This document shows, in pieces, positions 16,864-25,147 of a stretch of 41,479 bases of DNA. Both the position numbers and the translations under genes were made by a program. Below the pieces are notes generated by a model. The model was not told the origin of the DNA. It was given only the letters and a program-made list of their open reading frames with translations, and made no database searches. Within the stretch, counting starts at the first letter, position 1. The number at the start of each line of letters is the position of its first letter. The stretch is from an uncultured cyanobacterium (GTDB taxonomy: Bacteria; Cyanobacteriota; Cyanobacteriia; Cyanobacteriales; Nostocaceae), in NCBI GenBank assembly GCA_903903925.1, contig CAIVAU010000086.1:1-41479 (forward strand), read 5' to 3'.

Positions 16864-17943
16864 TTACTGGTCAACAGTTTCACGACTGTGATTTGCAAAT
16901 ACATCGGCAATGACTCGCAAAGCTTCAGCCTGTTCCTCAGGAGGTGCTTGGGCAATAAGCGATCGCAAGCTGTGACCAGGGCTAACACCAAATAACTCTG
17001 ATAAATACCACATCCTAGCTTCTGCTGGAATAGCCAAAAGCAGTGCGATTAGCTTTGATGCTCCCAAATCCGCTTTCCCACGTCGAAAGCGAGACAGCAT
17101 AACTTCTGAGACATCAGCCTTTTGAGCGGTTGCCTTCGCCTCTAAATGGAAGCGTTTCATCATCTCATCGAATAGCTGCTGGTAAAGCTGGGAGTTTTCT
17201 GATACAAAACTTTGCAATGTGGATACCCCAGCCAACTGCTGTAATCGGTTGTTAGCAAAGTACTGAGCGTGACCTTCTTCAATTGCTTGTAGAATGAGGT
17301 CGGCCACGAATTCAGGTTTGTCACCGTCTGCGTAGTTAGCCGCAGGTCCGCCATCTGCTGGATTCCCCATCCTGTTCTTGCCAAAGTTGGTAGCAGTGAT
17401 GGACGGGTAAACCTCGCTAACGATGATGCCATCCTTCTCTAACTCAGCCCGTGCTGTGAGGCTGAAACCGAGGAGTGCTCGCTTTGATGAGGAGTAGACG
17501 CTGTATTGGGGAATCGTCATGAAAGCTGTCCCAGAGTTGACGTTTACGATGCTCCCAGCGCCTTGTTCTCGCATGATCGGGATGACGGCTTGCATGGCCA
17601 CAATTGGCCCCAGCACATTAAGGTGGAAGATTTCGTCGAACACTGCCGGGTCAATCTCTTCGATCGCCGCTGCATAGCTACGACCTGCGTTATTTATCAG
17701 TCCATCGATGCGACCGTAATGCTGGTATATCGCTCGCACTGCTTGGCGCACGCCCTCAAAGTCCGTCATATCCGCCGTGATTGGCAAGGTGCCCGGAAGT
17801 CCCTCGCTCAACTCCTCAAGGACTTCTGTGCTGCGAGCGAGTAGGGCAACCTTGGCACCACGAGTACACAGGGCAGTAACCGTTGATAAGCCTATACCAG
17901 ACGAGGCACCCGTGACAATAAATACGTGATCTTTTATTTGCAT
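16864..17943 (-). CDS. SDR oxidoreductase fused to an XRE-like HTH domain
   Basis: 359 aa, about 100 longer than a typical SDR. Residues 1-245 form a classical SDR: TGASSGIG (11-18), NNAG (84-87), Ser near 137, Y150 and K154. Residues about 248-359 look like a separate protein of the kind that occurs alone in cyanobacteria: a helical lead (SENSQLYQQLFDEMMKRFHL), an HTH (AQKADVSEVMLSRFRRGKAD, near 273-292), then a tail rich in Ala/Glu. The junction is continuous with no frameshift. The gene is divergent from the SMP-30-like gene, 141 bp away. By eye its codons are more GC-rich than its neighbours', suggesting transfer. Confidence 0.85.
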   Translation of the reverse strand: MQIKDHVFIVTGASSGIGLSTVTALCTRGAKVALLARSTEVLEELSEGLPGTLPITADMTDFEGVRQAVRAIYQHYGRIDGLINNAGRSYAAAIEEIDPAVFDEIFHLNVLGPIVAMQAVIPIMREQGAGSIVNVNSGTAFMTIPQYSVYSSSKRALLGFSLTARAELEKDGIIVSEVYPSITATNFGKNRMGNPADGGPAANYADGDKPEFVADLILQAIEEGHAQYFANNRLQQLAGVSTLQSFVSENSQLYQQLFDEMMKRFHLEAKATAQKADVSEVMLSRFRRGKADLGASKLIALLLAIPAEARMWYLSELFGVSPGHSLRSLIAQAPPEEQAEALRVIADVFANHSRETVDQ

Positions 17944-18084
17944 AGATCGGTCTTGATTTCAAAGACAAAATTATAACAGAATTTGTTACAATTCCTGGTG
18001 GCTGCCGACACTTAGTGGTCTAAACATAACCTACTGAGATTCGCCCTCTGCTCAATCGCTTATCTAACGAGGAACTCTAGTTAT

Positions 18085-18993
18085 ATGGCACAAGCACCTG
18101 CTCTATTTAGCGATACCCCGATCGCCCTAGTTCCCGCCCGCACCATTGCCGAATTTCCAATTAACACTTTCCTAGAAAGTATTGTTGTCACTGCGGACAA
18201 TGCGCTGTTGATTACCAGCCACTATGAGGGCAAAATTATTCGCATTGATGCCGATGGAGTGCCGACTACCTATGCAACGATCGCAGGCAAAGCCACGGGA
18301 CTGGCTTCAACATCAGATGGTAGTCTGCTTCTCTCTGGTTGGGATGAGCACAATACCTGTGTAGTCTGGGAGATCGCTTCAGATGGGGTAGCAAGGGTTC
18401 TGGTGTCTCTGCCCGATGCTATCTTTCTGAATGGGCTGACTCACCTGACTGACCAGCTTTACCTGATTGCCGACTCCTACCTGGGCGCGATCTGGGAATT
18501 GAACGTGGCTCAAGGTAGCGTACGGATCTGGCTGGAACATCCCCTGCTGGCACGGGGAAACCCTGAGAATGCGATCCCTGCGGTGAATGGACTTAAAATC
18601 TTTGATAATATTCTGTATGCCTCGAATACGCAAAATGCCCAAATTGTGAGAATTCCAATTCAGGCAAATCATCAACCCGGTGAGCCAGATATTTTTGTCC
18701 GAAATGCCAATATTGATGATTTTGCGTTTGACAAAGCTGGCAATATTTACGGCACTACCCATGTTTTCAATAGCGTGGTGAAAATTGCTCCAGATGGTGG
18801 GATCACGACAATTGCCCAAGTTGAAGAGGGGATGGCTGGTACAACAGCTGCTGCTTTTGGAAAAGCGGAGGGCGATCGTACCTATCTTTACGTTACAACT
18901 AATGGTGGGATGTCCTTCCCTCCACCCTCAGGCATTGAGCCTGCTAAAGTCGTGTGTCTGGAAGTGGGAGTTGAAGGGTTGCCGTTGTTGTAG
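18085..18993 (+). CDS. SMP-30/gluconolactonase-like beta-propeller protein
   Basis: 302 aa made of repeated blades (ALLITSHYEGKIIRIDADG, GNIYGTTHVFNSVVKIAPDG) typical of SMP-30/YvrE-type six-bladed propellers, which bind a divalent metal and often hydrolyse lactones. Glu, Asn and Asp candidates for the metal site are present, but I cannot assign them securely. No clear signal peptide. GAGGAAC precedes the ATG. Divergent from the SDR-HTH fusion, which could share its promoter region or regulate it. Ends 25 bp from the convergent kinase gene. Confidence 0.8.
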   Translation: MAQAPALFSDTPIALVPARTIAEFPINTFLESIVVTADNALLITSHYEGKIIRIDADGVPTTYATIAGKATGLASTSDGSLLLSGWDEHNTCVVWEIASDGVARVLVSLPDAIFLNGLTHLTDQLYLIADSYLGAIWELNVAQGSVRIWLEHPLLARGNPENAIPAVNGLKIFDNILYASNTQNAQIVRIPIQANHQPGEPDIFVRNANIDDFAFDKAGNIYGTTHVFNSVVKIAPDGGITTIAQVEEGMAGTTAAAFGKAEGDRTYLYVTTNGGMSFPPPSGIEPAKVVCLEVGVEGLPLL

Positions 18994-19018
18994 GGCATAG
19001 CCGATGATTCCACGCCTG

Positions 19019-20278
19019 TCAATCGGTTAATTGTAATCTACTAGGTAAGGGAATAGTAATTGCGATTTTACAGCCATAACCAGGTGTGCTGTAAATATTA
19101 AATTTCCCTCCTAGTGCTAAAGTGCGATCGCGCATACTATGAAGACCAAAACCAGTGGTATTTTGCCCCACATCAAATCCTATACCGTTATCCTGAACTA
19201 TCAAATATAAACTTGTGACTGTCGTGATTATTTCTATTTTAATTTCTGTAGCTTCTGCATACTTACAAATATTTGTAAAGGATTCTTGAACAATCCGGAA
19301 GATAGGAGTGCTAACTTCAGTTGGAAGCGGTTGAAATAAGGTAATTTGACAAGTAGGTGCAACACCAGTTGCACGGTGAACATTTTCTGCCAGTTCAGCG
19401 ATCGCCTGTTCTAATGATTGCCCTTGCAAAGGATGAGAACGCATAGCAGAAACTGAGTGACGCACATCTTGTAGTGCCTTAGAACCTAGTTCCTTCGCCT
19501 TTGATAAAAAACCTGAAGCTTTGTGTGGGTTAGTGTTCCAAAGTTTCAAAGCCGTTTCTAATTGTAGATTTAAAGCTGTGAGAGAATGTCCTAATGAATC
19601 GTGGATTTCACGAGCTATACGGTTGCGTTCTTCGAGAGTGGCTTGATTTTCGATTTGTAAAGCGTATTTACGGAGTTTTTCATTAGCAAGTGCTAGTTTC
19701 TCTCGACTTTTTCGCTCAGACAATACTGCGTTCATCAATAATAAAACAAACACTAAAGCCAATCCAAACAACAGCGCAAGGCTTATAGTAAAAAACCAAA
19801 ATCGCTCTTGTTCTATTGGTGATTGCGGTATGTGGTTAATTCTATTATTTAGGGTAAATAAAAATAAAATGAACGATATTCCTGTAACTACTAAACGACC
19901 AGGAAAATTAAAAATTAAGCAACTACGGATTACTAAAATTAAATAGAGAAAGGGAAAAGGTCGAGCAGTTCTACCATCTAAAACTCCAGTGGTTACAATT
20001 AATAATATTTCAGCTATTGTGTACAGAAATTTAGTAATTTTATTGCTAGTAGGCAATCTTAAGCCCATTAAACCAAAAAGAAGCAGACAAAAAACTCTGA
20101 GTTCAGGAGAATTAGTAGAAAATTGATGCCGAGATGGTATTGTTGACATAAAGGCAACAAGCACGAGCAACAGCCACTCTAAATAAAGTAGAAACCTAAA
20201 AGGATGATTTTTAAATTTAATTGGACGGTGCATCAGGTGCTTTGCTCCACTTAAGATTGGAATCATTTGTTGAAACAA
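19019..20278 (-). CDS. DesK/NarL-type sensor histidine kinase
   Basis: 419 aa. The N-terminal half has about five membrane segments (residues 28-185) with short loops, then a linker helix and the HisKA_3 motif LEERNRIAREIHDSLGHSL with phospho-accepting H226. The HATPase domain has DNGIGFD and GFGLHSMRDR boxes near the C-terminus. Kinases of this type pair with NarL/LuxR regulators such as the one at 11702-12376, which lies downstream on the same strand but 6.6 kb away. With little extracytoplasmic sequence, it probably senses a membrane or intramembrane signal. Confidence 0.92.
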   Translation of the reverse strand: MFQQMIPILSGAKHLMHRPIKFKNHPFRFLLYLEWLLLVLVAFMSTIPSRHQFSTNSPELRVFCLLLFGLMGLRLPTSNKITKFLYTIAEILLIVTTGVLDGRTARPFPFLYLILVIRSCLIFNFPGRLVVTGISFILFLFTLNNRINHIPQSPIEQERFWFFTISLALLFGLALVFVLLLMNAVLSERKSREKLALANEKLRKYALQIENQATLEERNRIAREIHDSLGHSLTALNLQLETALKLWNTNPHKASGFLSKAKELGSKALQDVRHSVSAMRSHPLQGQSLEQAIAELAENVHRATGVAPTCQITLFQPLPTEVSTPIFRIVQESFTNICKYAEATEIKIEIITTVTSLYLIVQDNGIGFDVGQNTTGFGLHSMRDRTLALGGKFNIYSTPGYGCKIAITIPLPSRLQLTD

Positions 20279-20416
20279 GTTCTTGAAGCCGGGGATAAGA
20301 AAAAGGCTGATCCGACTAATATTAGAATAGATAGTTTAAAATTAAATGCCATATCATATTCATAATCTTAACTCCTAACTCTTGAAAATTGCCAATATTT
20401 TCTGGTGATGGGAAAA

Positions 20417-20447
20417 CATGACTAAAGTCATGGGTAGAATCATGACT
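20417..20447. promoter_or_regulatory. Candidate operator upstream of the histidine kinase
   Basis: Three half-sites: CATGACT (20417-20423), AGTCATG (20426-20432) and CATGACT (20441-20447), giving two overlapping palindromes with 2-nt and 8-nt spacings. It lies about 140-170 bp upstream of the kinase ATG. Paired inverted sites of this kind are typical of dimeric NarL-type regulators; binding here is inference. Confidence 0.4.
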
Positions 20448-20501
20448 TTTTTCAAGTGTGACTATTGATGGCAAAGCTATATGATGGGAACATCAAACAA
20501 A

Positions 20502-20539
20502 ATGAATTATGAATTATGAATTATGAATTATGAATTATG
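20502..20539. repeat. TGAATTA heptamer array
   Basis: About five tandem copies of the 7-bp unit TGAATTA. The same unit recurs at 41339-41372, where it encodes a protein C-terminus. Confidence 0.85.
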
Positions 20540-20575
20540 TTTGATAAAAAATTAAGTTTTTGCAGAGTCAATATG

Positions 20576-20604
20576 GGTGGGCAAAACATTGCCCACCTTT
20601 TTTT
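20576..20604 (+). terminator. Terminator-like hairpin without an upstream gene
   Basis: GGTGGGCAA and TTGCCCACC form a perfect 9-bp stem with an AACA loop, followed by seven T. No plus-strand gene precedes it, so it may be a dispersed repeat or end an unannotated short RNA starting in the upstream intergenic region. Confidence 0.55.
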
Positions 20605-20611
20605 ATATTGG

Positions 20612-20702
20612 TAAGCTGTCACGCATCTAGTTTTCTCACCCGAACTAGGCTCTACAAGGGTTCTAGCCTCCAGATTATACAATTTAAATGCGCGACAGCT
20701 TA
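20612..20702. mobile_element. 91-bp MITE-like element
   Basis: TAAGCTGTCACGCAT at the left end is matched by the reverse complement of ATGCGCGACAGCTTA at the right end with one mismatch in 15. The ends start and finish with TA. The interior contains shorter inverted pairs (CTAG, AGGCT/AGCCT), so the whole unit can fold. No ORF. Probably mobilised in trans by an IS with similar ends. Confidence 0.5.
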
Positions 20703-20788
20703 TAGGCTTGGCCAGTATGCACACAAGGTCTTAAATTTGGATAAGATAACAAAGAACGATTCATAGTTTTTGAGTTAACTCTCTAAAA

Positions 20789-21037
20789 ATGTCCCAAGAA
20801 TTTGCTATTGGTAGTAAAGTCCGCGTCGTGGCGTTGCCGCCTTACATCAAAACTGCAGAACCTATGCCGATGCTGCGCCCTCCCGACGTGATTCGTATTG
20901 GTGAAGAGGGCGTAGTCATTGACCGCCGTCCTGGAGGATATTGGGGTGTACGTTTTGCTAAGGGCGCTTTTCTCTTAGATACCCAGTACATTGAAAGCAC
21001 TGATACACCTTTGTTGTCTCGCCAAGAGCAAGAATAA
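20789..21037 (+). CDS. sipA: SipA-like NblS-interacting regulator (DUF3148)
   Basis: 82-aa protein with an SH3-like pattern: FAIGSKVRVVALPPYIKTAEP, then GEEGVVIDRRPGGYWGVRF. This matches the small DUF3148 family, whose studied member SipA binds the histidine kinase NblS in Synechococcus and influences high-light and nutrient-stress signalling. Soluble, no signal peptide. The start is the only ATG in frame near the conserved N-terminus. It is 84 bp upstream of the peroxiredoxin gene on the same strand; co-expression would fit a stress theme but is not shown. Confidence 0.8.
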   Translation: MSQEFAIGSKVRVVALPPYIKTAEPMPMLRPPDVIRIGEEGVVIDRRPGGYWGVRFAKGAFLLDTQYIESTDTPLLSRQEQE

Positions 21038-21121
21038 AGGGGGCAGGGGAGAAGAAAATGCTTTGGTAAGCTTACAGCAGTAATTGTAAACTTAAAATAA
21101 GTTTACATTCTGGGTTGCACA

Positions 21122-21682
21122 ATGATCTCTCGCCGCACTTTTTTGAATATATTATTTGCCAGTTGTTTTGCGCTCATTGGTTGGGTGCATTTTCCCTCAA
21201 CAGCTGAAGCACTTGGTGGGAAACTTCCCATCATTAATCAACCAGCACCAGACTTTACTTTGCCCACTAACACTGGTGATGGCAAAATTTCCCTGTCTGA
21301 CTTGCGTGGTCAGTGGGTAGTTCTTTACTTTTATCCCAAAGACTTTACCTCTGGTTGCACCATAGAAGCCCGCCGCTTCCAGCAAGACTTACCCCAATAT
21401 CTAGAAAAAAACTCTCAAATTATTGGTGTCAGCGCTGATGATGTTGATTCCCACGCCAAATTTTGCGATTCTGAAGGGCTAAAATTCCCGCTGTTAGCCG
21501 ATACCACTGGCAACGTGAGTAAAGCTTACGGTTCTTGGATCGGCTTTATCTCTATGCGGCACACCTTTATTATTGATCCACAGGGCATCCTGCGGGAGAC
21601 TTTTGTTAGAGTCAATCCATCCATCCATAGCAAAGAAGTTCTGTCGCGACTGAATGAATTGCAACAAGTAGCTTCTTTCTAA
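21122..21682 (+). CDS. Exported PrxQ/BCP-type peroxiredoxin
   Basis: 186 aa. It starts with a twin-arginine type signal (SRRTFLN, residues 3-9, then a hydrophobic stretch and cleavage near AEA at 28-30), so it should act in the periplasm or thylakoid lumen. The AhpC/TSA domain carries FTSGCT with the peroxidatic C79. The resolving Cys found five residues later in many PrxQ proteins is Arg here; the other cysteine of the mature protein is C115, so this may be a 1-Cys or atypical enzyme. It reduces H2O2 or lipid peroxides with a thiol donor. Confidence 0.9.
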   Translation: MISRRTFLNILFASCFALIGWVHFPSTAEALGGKLPIINQPAPDFTLPTNTGDGKISLSDLRGQWVVLYFYPKDFTSGCTIEARRFQQDLPQYLEKNSQIIGVSADDVDSHAKFCDSEGLKFPLLADTTGNVSKAYGSWIGFISMRHTFIIDPQGILRETFVRVNPSIHSKEVLSRLNELQQVASF

Positions 21683-21805
21683 ACAGAAAGATTTAGTGAT
21701 TTTCTGGAAACAGAGGTGGAAAGTTTAGTCAAAGTCTTGTTGGGAATTTTGGAGGGAGTAGAACCCCTGCAAGTGAACAAAACTTAGAACTCTGGAGACA
21801 AAAAA

Positions 21806-22546
21806 GTGCAAATCACCAAGCGCAATGTCGAGTTGAGAGTGGATGACAGTTTAATGCGTGTTTACGTAGCAGCCCCCAAAACAGCGGGGCTTTATCCAGG
21901 CATTCTGTTCTACACTGATATTTATCAGTTAGGTGGTCCAATGACTCGTCAAGTTGACTATCTAGCAGGGCATGGTTATGTTGTAGCAGCCCCGGAAATT
22001 TTTCATCGAACTGAACCAGTAGGTCACGTTATTGAACTAGACGATATTGGTCGGATGCGGGGCAATGACAATGCTCGTCGAACCCTAATCTCTGATTATG
22101 ATGCCGATCGCCGTGCTGTTATTAAATTTCTCCAAGAACAAAGTTCGGTTTCTCCTGGTCAAATAGGCACTTTGGGGTTTTGTATTGGCGGACATCTAGC
22201 TTTCCGGGCAGCTTTACAAAGCGAAATTAAGGCAGCTGCTTGCTGCTATCCTACTGGTATTCCTAGTGGCAAACTGGGTAAGGGGATAGCCGATACAATC
22301 CATCGGGTGAGTGAAATCAAAAGCGAGATGCTAATTGTATTCGGTACTCTTGACCCTCATATACCGGAAAACGATCGCCAAACTATAACTCAAGCCCTTG
22401 AGAATGCTAATGTACCTCACCGTATTCTCTCCTATGAGGCAGAACATACCTTTATGCGTGACGACGGCTATCGCTACGATCCTGCTGCGTCTACCTCTGC
22501 TTGGTCTGAAATAATTGCTTTTTTCAACCGTACCTTTCAGCAGTAG
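21806..22546 (+). CDS. Dienelactone hydrolase family protein
   Basis: 246-aa alpha/beta hydrolase with the DLH triad: nucleophile C126 in GFCIGGH, D183 (TLDPHIPEND) and H214 (EAEHTFM). The start is GTG, at the conserved N-terminus; no ATG precedes the first strand. Cytosolic. It lies 123 bp after the peroxiredoxin gene, same strand. In cyanobacteria these proteins are common and their physiological ester or lactone is not known. Confidence 0.92.
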   Translation: MQITKRNVELRVDDSLMRVYVAAPKTAGLYPGILFYTDIYQLGGPMTRQVDYLAGHGYVVAAPEIFHRTEPVGHVIELDDIGRMRGNDNARRTLISDYDADRRAVIKFLQEQSSVSPGQIGTLGFCIGGHLAFRAALQSEIKAAACCYPTGIPSGKLGKGIADTIHRVSEIKSEMLIVFGTLDPHIPENDRQTITQALENANVPHRILSYEAEHTFMRDDGYRYDPAASTSAWSEIIAFFNRTFQQ

Positions 22547-22630
22547 TTGATTTAACGTCGGCAATACCCATTAGGGAAATTTACCACCTCTCACGCACCA
22601 GTCCCTGAATAAATCAGTACATTCCCCAAT

Positions 22631-22653
22631 ATCCGTAAAAGGTTGTTACGGAT
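22631..22653. promoter_or_regulatory. Inverted repeat just upstream of the porin start
   Basis: ATCCGTAA (22631-22638) and TTACGGAT (22646-22653) are perfect 8-bp arms around AAGGTTG. It sits 20 nt before the likely GTG start and could be an operator or a 5' UTR hairpin. Confidence 0.4.
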
Positions 22654-22672
22654 ACACTCTAGGCTTAAGTGT

Positions 22673-24403
22673 GTGAGCAGAGTGTCAAAAGTGAAAGATA
22701 GACTCATTCGCAGCCGTCGTGGGATCTGGACACTTATATGGTTATTCGTTTTGGCTGTTAGCGGACTACCAGACAAGGCGATCGCCCTTCCAAGAGGGGG
22801 TCCTGGTAATGGCGAACTTATGGACTCTTCTGGGGTAATGGCGAACCGGGGAGTAGAGGAAGAAATTACCCCTACTTCCCAATCAAACGACGATCCCATG
22901 GCGCAAGTCACATCAGTTTCTCAACTGAAGGATGTACAACCGACTGATTGGGCATTTCAAGCATTGCAGGCTTTGGTGGAACGCTATGGCTGTATTGCAG
23001 GTTATCCAAACGGGACCTATCGTGGTAATAGAGCCATAAGTAGGTTTGAATTTGCGGCGGGTTTGAATGCTTGCTTAGAGAATATCTCACACATCATTCA
23101 GGCGACTCAGGGTAATCTTGTACACCGCGAAGATTTAGCAACTTTGCAAAAACTACAGACCGAATTTGCCGCAGAATTAGTGACGTTGCGCGGTCGAGTT
23201 GATCACCTTGAAGCCCATACTGCTGAAATTGAAGCTAGACAATTCTCACCAACCAGTAAACTCAGTGGATTAGTCATAGTTGGTGTTCAAGGGCGGAGTA
23301 GCAATCGTGCTGACATTAATCCCAGAGATGGTAAAAAAGATACACAAGACCCTGGAACAAACATCAATGTTATCTCTCTAGCACAGCTTTATTTAACCAC
23401 ACAATTTGACCCCAAGAGTTACCTGTTGACTGGTCTTTTAGCTGGTAATGGTTCTACTACACCTAGACTTACTAATGACGTTTTTCTCGGCTATGAATAT
23501 CCCACAGATAACCACCTGATCATAAATGACCTCCAATATCACAGGCTGATCGCTAAAAACTTAGCAATCATGGTCGGTACAGAAGATGTGAGTATGACCA
23601 CAGCTTTTCGAGGTCCGAACCGAGTAGAAAGTGGTGCAACCGGACCACTTTCTTATTTTGCCCAAAGGAATCCGATTTTAAATATTGGGTATGGTCAAGC
23701 TGGTGTAGCTGTTGATTGGCAATTTGCTAAACGTGCAAGTTTGCAGGCTGTATATTCTAGTAATAATGGGGCAAATCCTGGAAAACACAGCGGTTTATTT
23801 GATGGAAACACCACGACAGGTGCGCAGATACTCCTGACACCAACCAATGCTTTGGATGTCAGTTTGTATTATGTTAATAATTATTCTAGCAATGGTTGTT
23901 TAATAACTTTCGTGGGTGATGAATGCTTAACTGCGGTTAACCCCAAAACTGGCCAATCAGAACCACTACAAACTAATGCTGTTGGTGCTACTGTAAATTG
24001 GCAAATTTCGCCTCGCCTCACCTTAGGTGCTTGGGGTGGTTATACTAGTTCTTATATTCCTGGAAAATCGGGCAATGTAGAAACAACGAATTACATGGTA
24101 TATCTCAATTTTCCCGATTTATTTCGTAGGGGAAATTTGGGTGGAATTTATATCGGACAACCTCCAAAAATTACTAGCAGTAACTTGCCTACTGGAAACA
24201 ATGTTCCTGACTTGATCAATACAGGTTTAGGACGTGCTGGCGGACAACCAGGGACGACTACTCACATTGAAGCATTCTATCGCTTCCAGCTAACAGATCA
24301 CATTAGCCTCACACCAGGGATCATTTATATTTTAGAACCCGGTCATACAGCAAGCAGCGATCCAATTACTATCGGTATAGTCAGGAGTACCTTGACTTTT
24401 TAG
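22673..24403 (+). CDS. SLH-domain OprB-type porin
   Basis: Outer-membrane beta-barrel porin anchored to peptidoglycan. After a signal peptide (hydrophobic IWTLIWLFVLAVSG, cleavage near AIA) comes one S-layer homology domain (VSQLKDVQPTDWAFQAL through GYPNGTYRGNRAISRFEFAAG), a short coiled coil (LVTLRGRVDHLEAHTAEIEA), then the OprB barrel ending in an aromatic residue (STLTF). No ATG precedes the signal peptide. Of the GTG and TTG codons available I choose GTG at 22673; GTG at 22682 or 22691 is equally possible. Similar proteins are annotated as iron-uptake or carbohydrate porins; the solute cannot be told. Confidence 0.88.
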   Translation: MSRVSKVKDRLIRSRRGIWTLIWLFVLAVSGLPDKAIALPRGGPGNGELMDSSGVMANRGVEEEITPTSQSNDDPMAQVTSVSQLKDVQPTDWAFQALQALVERYGCIAGYPNGTYRGNRAISRFEFAAGLNACLENISHIIQATQGNLVHREDLATLQKLQTEFAAELVTLRGRVDHLEAHTAEIEARQFSPTSKLSGLVIVGVQGRSSNRADINPRDGKKDTQDPGTNINVISLAQLYLTTQFDPKSYLLTGLLAGNGSTTPRLTNDVFLGYEYPTDNHLIINDLQYHRLIAKNLAIMVGTEDVSMTTAFRGPNRVESGATGPLSYFAQRNPILNIGYGQAGVAVDWQFAKRASLQAVYSSNNGANPGKHSGLFDGNTTTGAQILLTPTNALDVSLYYVNNYSSNGCLITFVGDECLTAVNPKTGQSEPLQTNAVGATVNWQISPRLTLGAWGGYTSSYIPGKSGNVETTNYMVYLNFPDLFRRGNLGGIYIGQPPKITSSNLPTGNNVPDLINTGLGRAGGQPGTTTHIEAFYRFQLTDHISLTPGIIYILEPGHTASSDPITIGIVRSTLTF

Positions 24404-24451
24404 GTTTCATTTTGTACTCCCTGATCTGGTTAAATAAGAATTCAGAAGTAA

Positions 24452-24483
24452 TCCTGACCCCCCCTGCAGGGGAAGGATCAGGA
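24452..24483 (+). terminator. Hairpin after the porin gene
   Basis: TCCTGA and TCAGGA enclose the palindrome CCCCTGCAGGGG. It begins about 50 bp after the porin stop. No strong T-run follows, so terminator function is likely but not certain. Confidence 0.5.
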
Positions 24484-24548
24484 CTTTATCTAGGACTTCA
24501 AATCTTATTTCTAAACTGGAGATGTCACCCACACTTCGGGTTTTCCTC

Positions 24549-24779
24549 ATGAAGTCTCTGCAAAACTACATTGTTGTTACCTGTCCTGATGATCATGGCA
24601 CTTTTGTTGCCTATGTCCCAGCAATTTCTGATTGTGATGCTTGGAGACAAATGCCAGATGAGGCTCGTACTGAACTTGTCTATGTTTTTAAAATAACTTA
24701 AGAAAAGTACGAAGAACAAAGGCTCTCTCTACCTGAAGATGTTGATTTGGTAATTACTAATGCCAGCTCAATCCAGTGA
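24549..24779 (+). pseudogene. HicB-like antitoxin gene broken by an in-frame stop
   Basis: The first 50 codons (MKSLQNYIVVTCPDDHGTFV, then AYVPAISDCDAWRQMPDEAR) have the HicB pattern of an antiparallel strand pair followed by a helix. Codon 51 is TAA (24699-24701). In the same frame the sequence continues EKYEEQRLSLPEDVDLVITN and ends at 24779, as a normal C-terminus would. An in-frame ATG at 24522 could be the true start. No HicA toxin is beside it. Confidence 0.6.
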
Positions 24780-24910
24780 ATGAGAAAGGGTTGCACGAAC
24801 ACTAGGGTTTGATCAGGTTCGACCGAAATGAAGCCTTCGCGGCATAGCACTCTCGCTTCAAAGAGCGCATAGACGCTTAGTGACGTATGTATAAGACATC
24901 GCCTATAACT

Positions 24911-25147
24911 TCAGTTGACGGCTTCGTCTCGTTGACAATCAAAAACTACTTCAAAGCGATCCCTAGGAGTCATCTGACTGAGAAGACGTAAATGACCTTC
25001 AGCATCAGACCGACTGCGAAATCGAGTTACAATCACTCGTTGCATATCAGGAAGTAGACGAGCCACCGCCCAAGTATTGAGACGCTCTCTGTAAGCGAGC
25101 GCCTGATTTGTTAACTTGGAATCATTGTCCTGCGTATTTTGTGACAT
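24911..25147 (-). CDS. Small conserved cyanobacterial protein of unknown function
   Basis: 78-aa soluble protein. The core NTWAVARLLPDMQRVIVTRF, then RSRSDAEGHLRLLSQM and FEVVFDC, looks like a conserved alpha/beta mini-domain I associate with unnamed cyanobacterial proteins. Its N-terminus is polar and probably disordered. One Cys near the C-terminus. Alone on its strand; upstream DNA to 25509 has no gene. Confidence 0.7.
   Translation of the reverse strand: MSQNTQDNDSKLTNQALAYRERLNTWAVARLLPDMQRVIVTRFRSRSDAEGHLRLLSQMTPRDRFEVVFDCQRDEAVN

Larger units (their letters stand above)
20279..20788. other. Repeat-rich divergent intergenic region
   Basis: 510 bp between the kinase and sipA. It holds, in order, a candidate operator (20417-20447), a TGAATTA heptamer array, a terminator-like hairpin and a 91-bp MITE-like unit, each listed separately. 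No gene is evident. Confidence 0.6.

Noticed and set aside
22643..22672. TTG at 22643 as the porin start
   Set aside because: It lies inside the loop of an inverted repeat and adds ten residues before a normal signal peptide.
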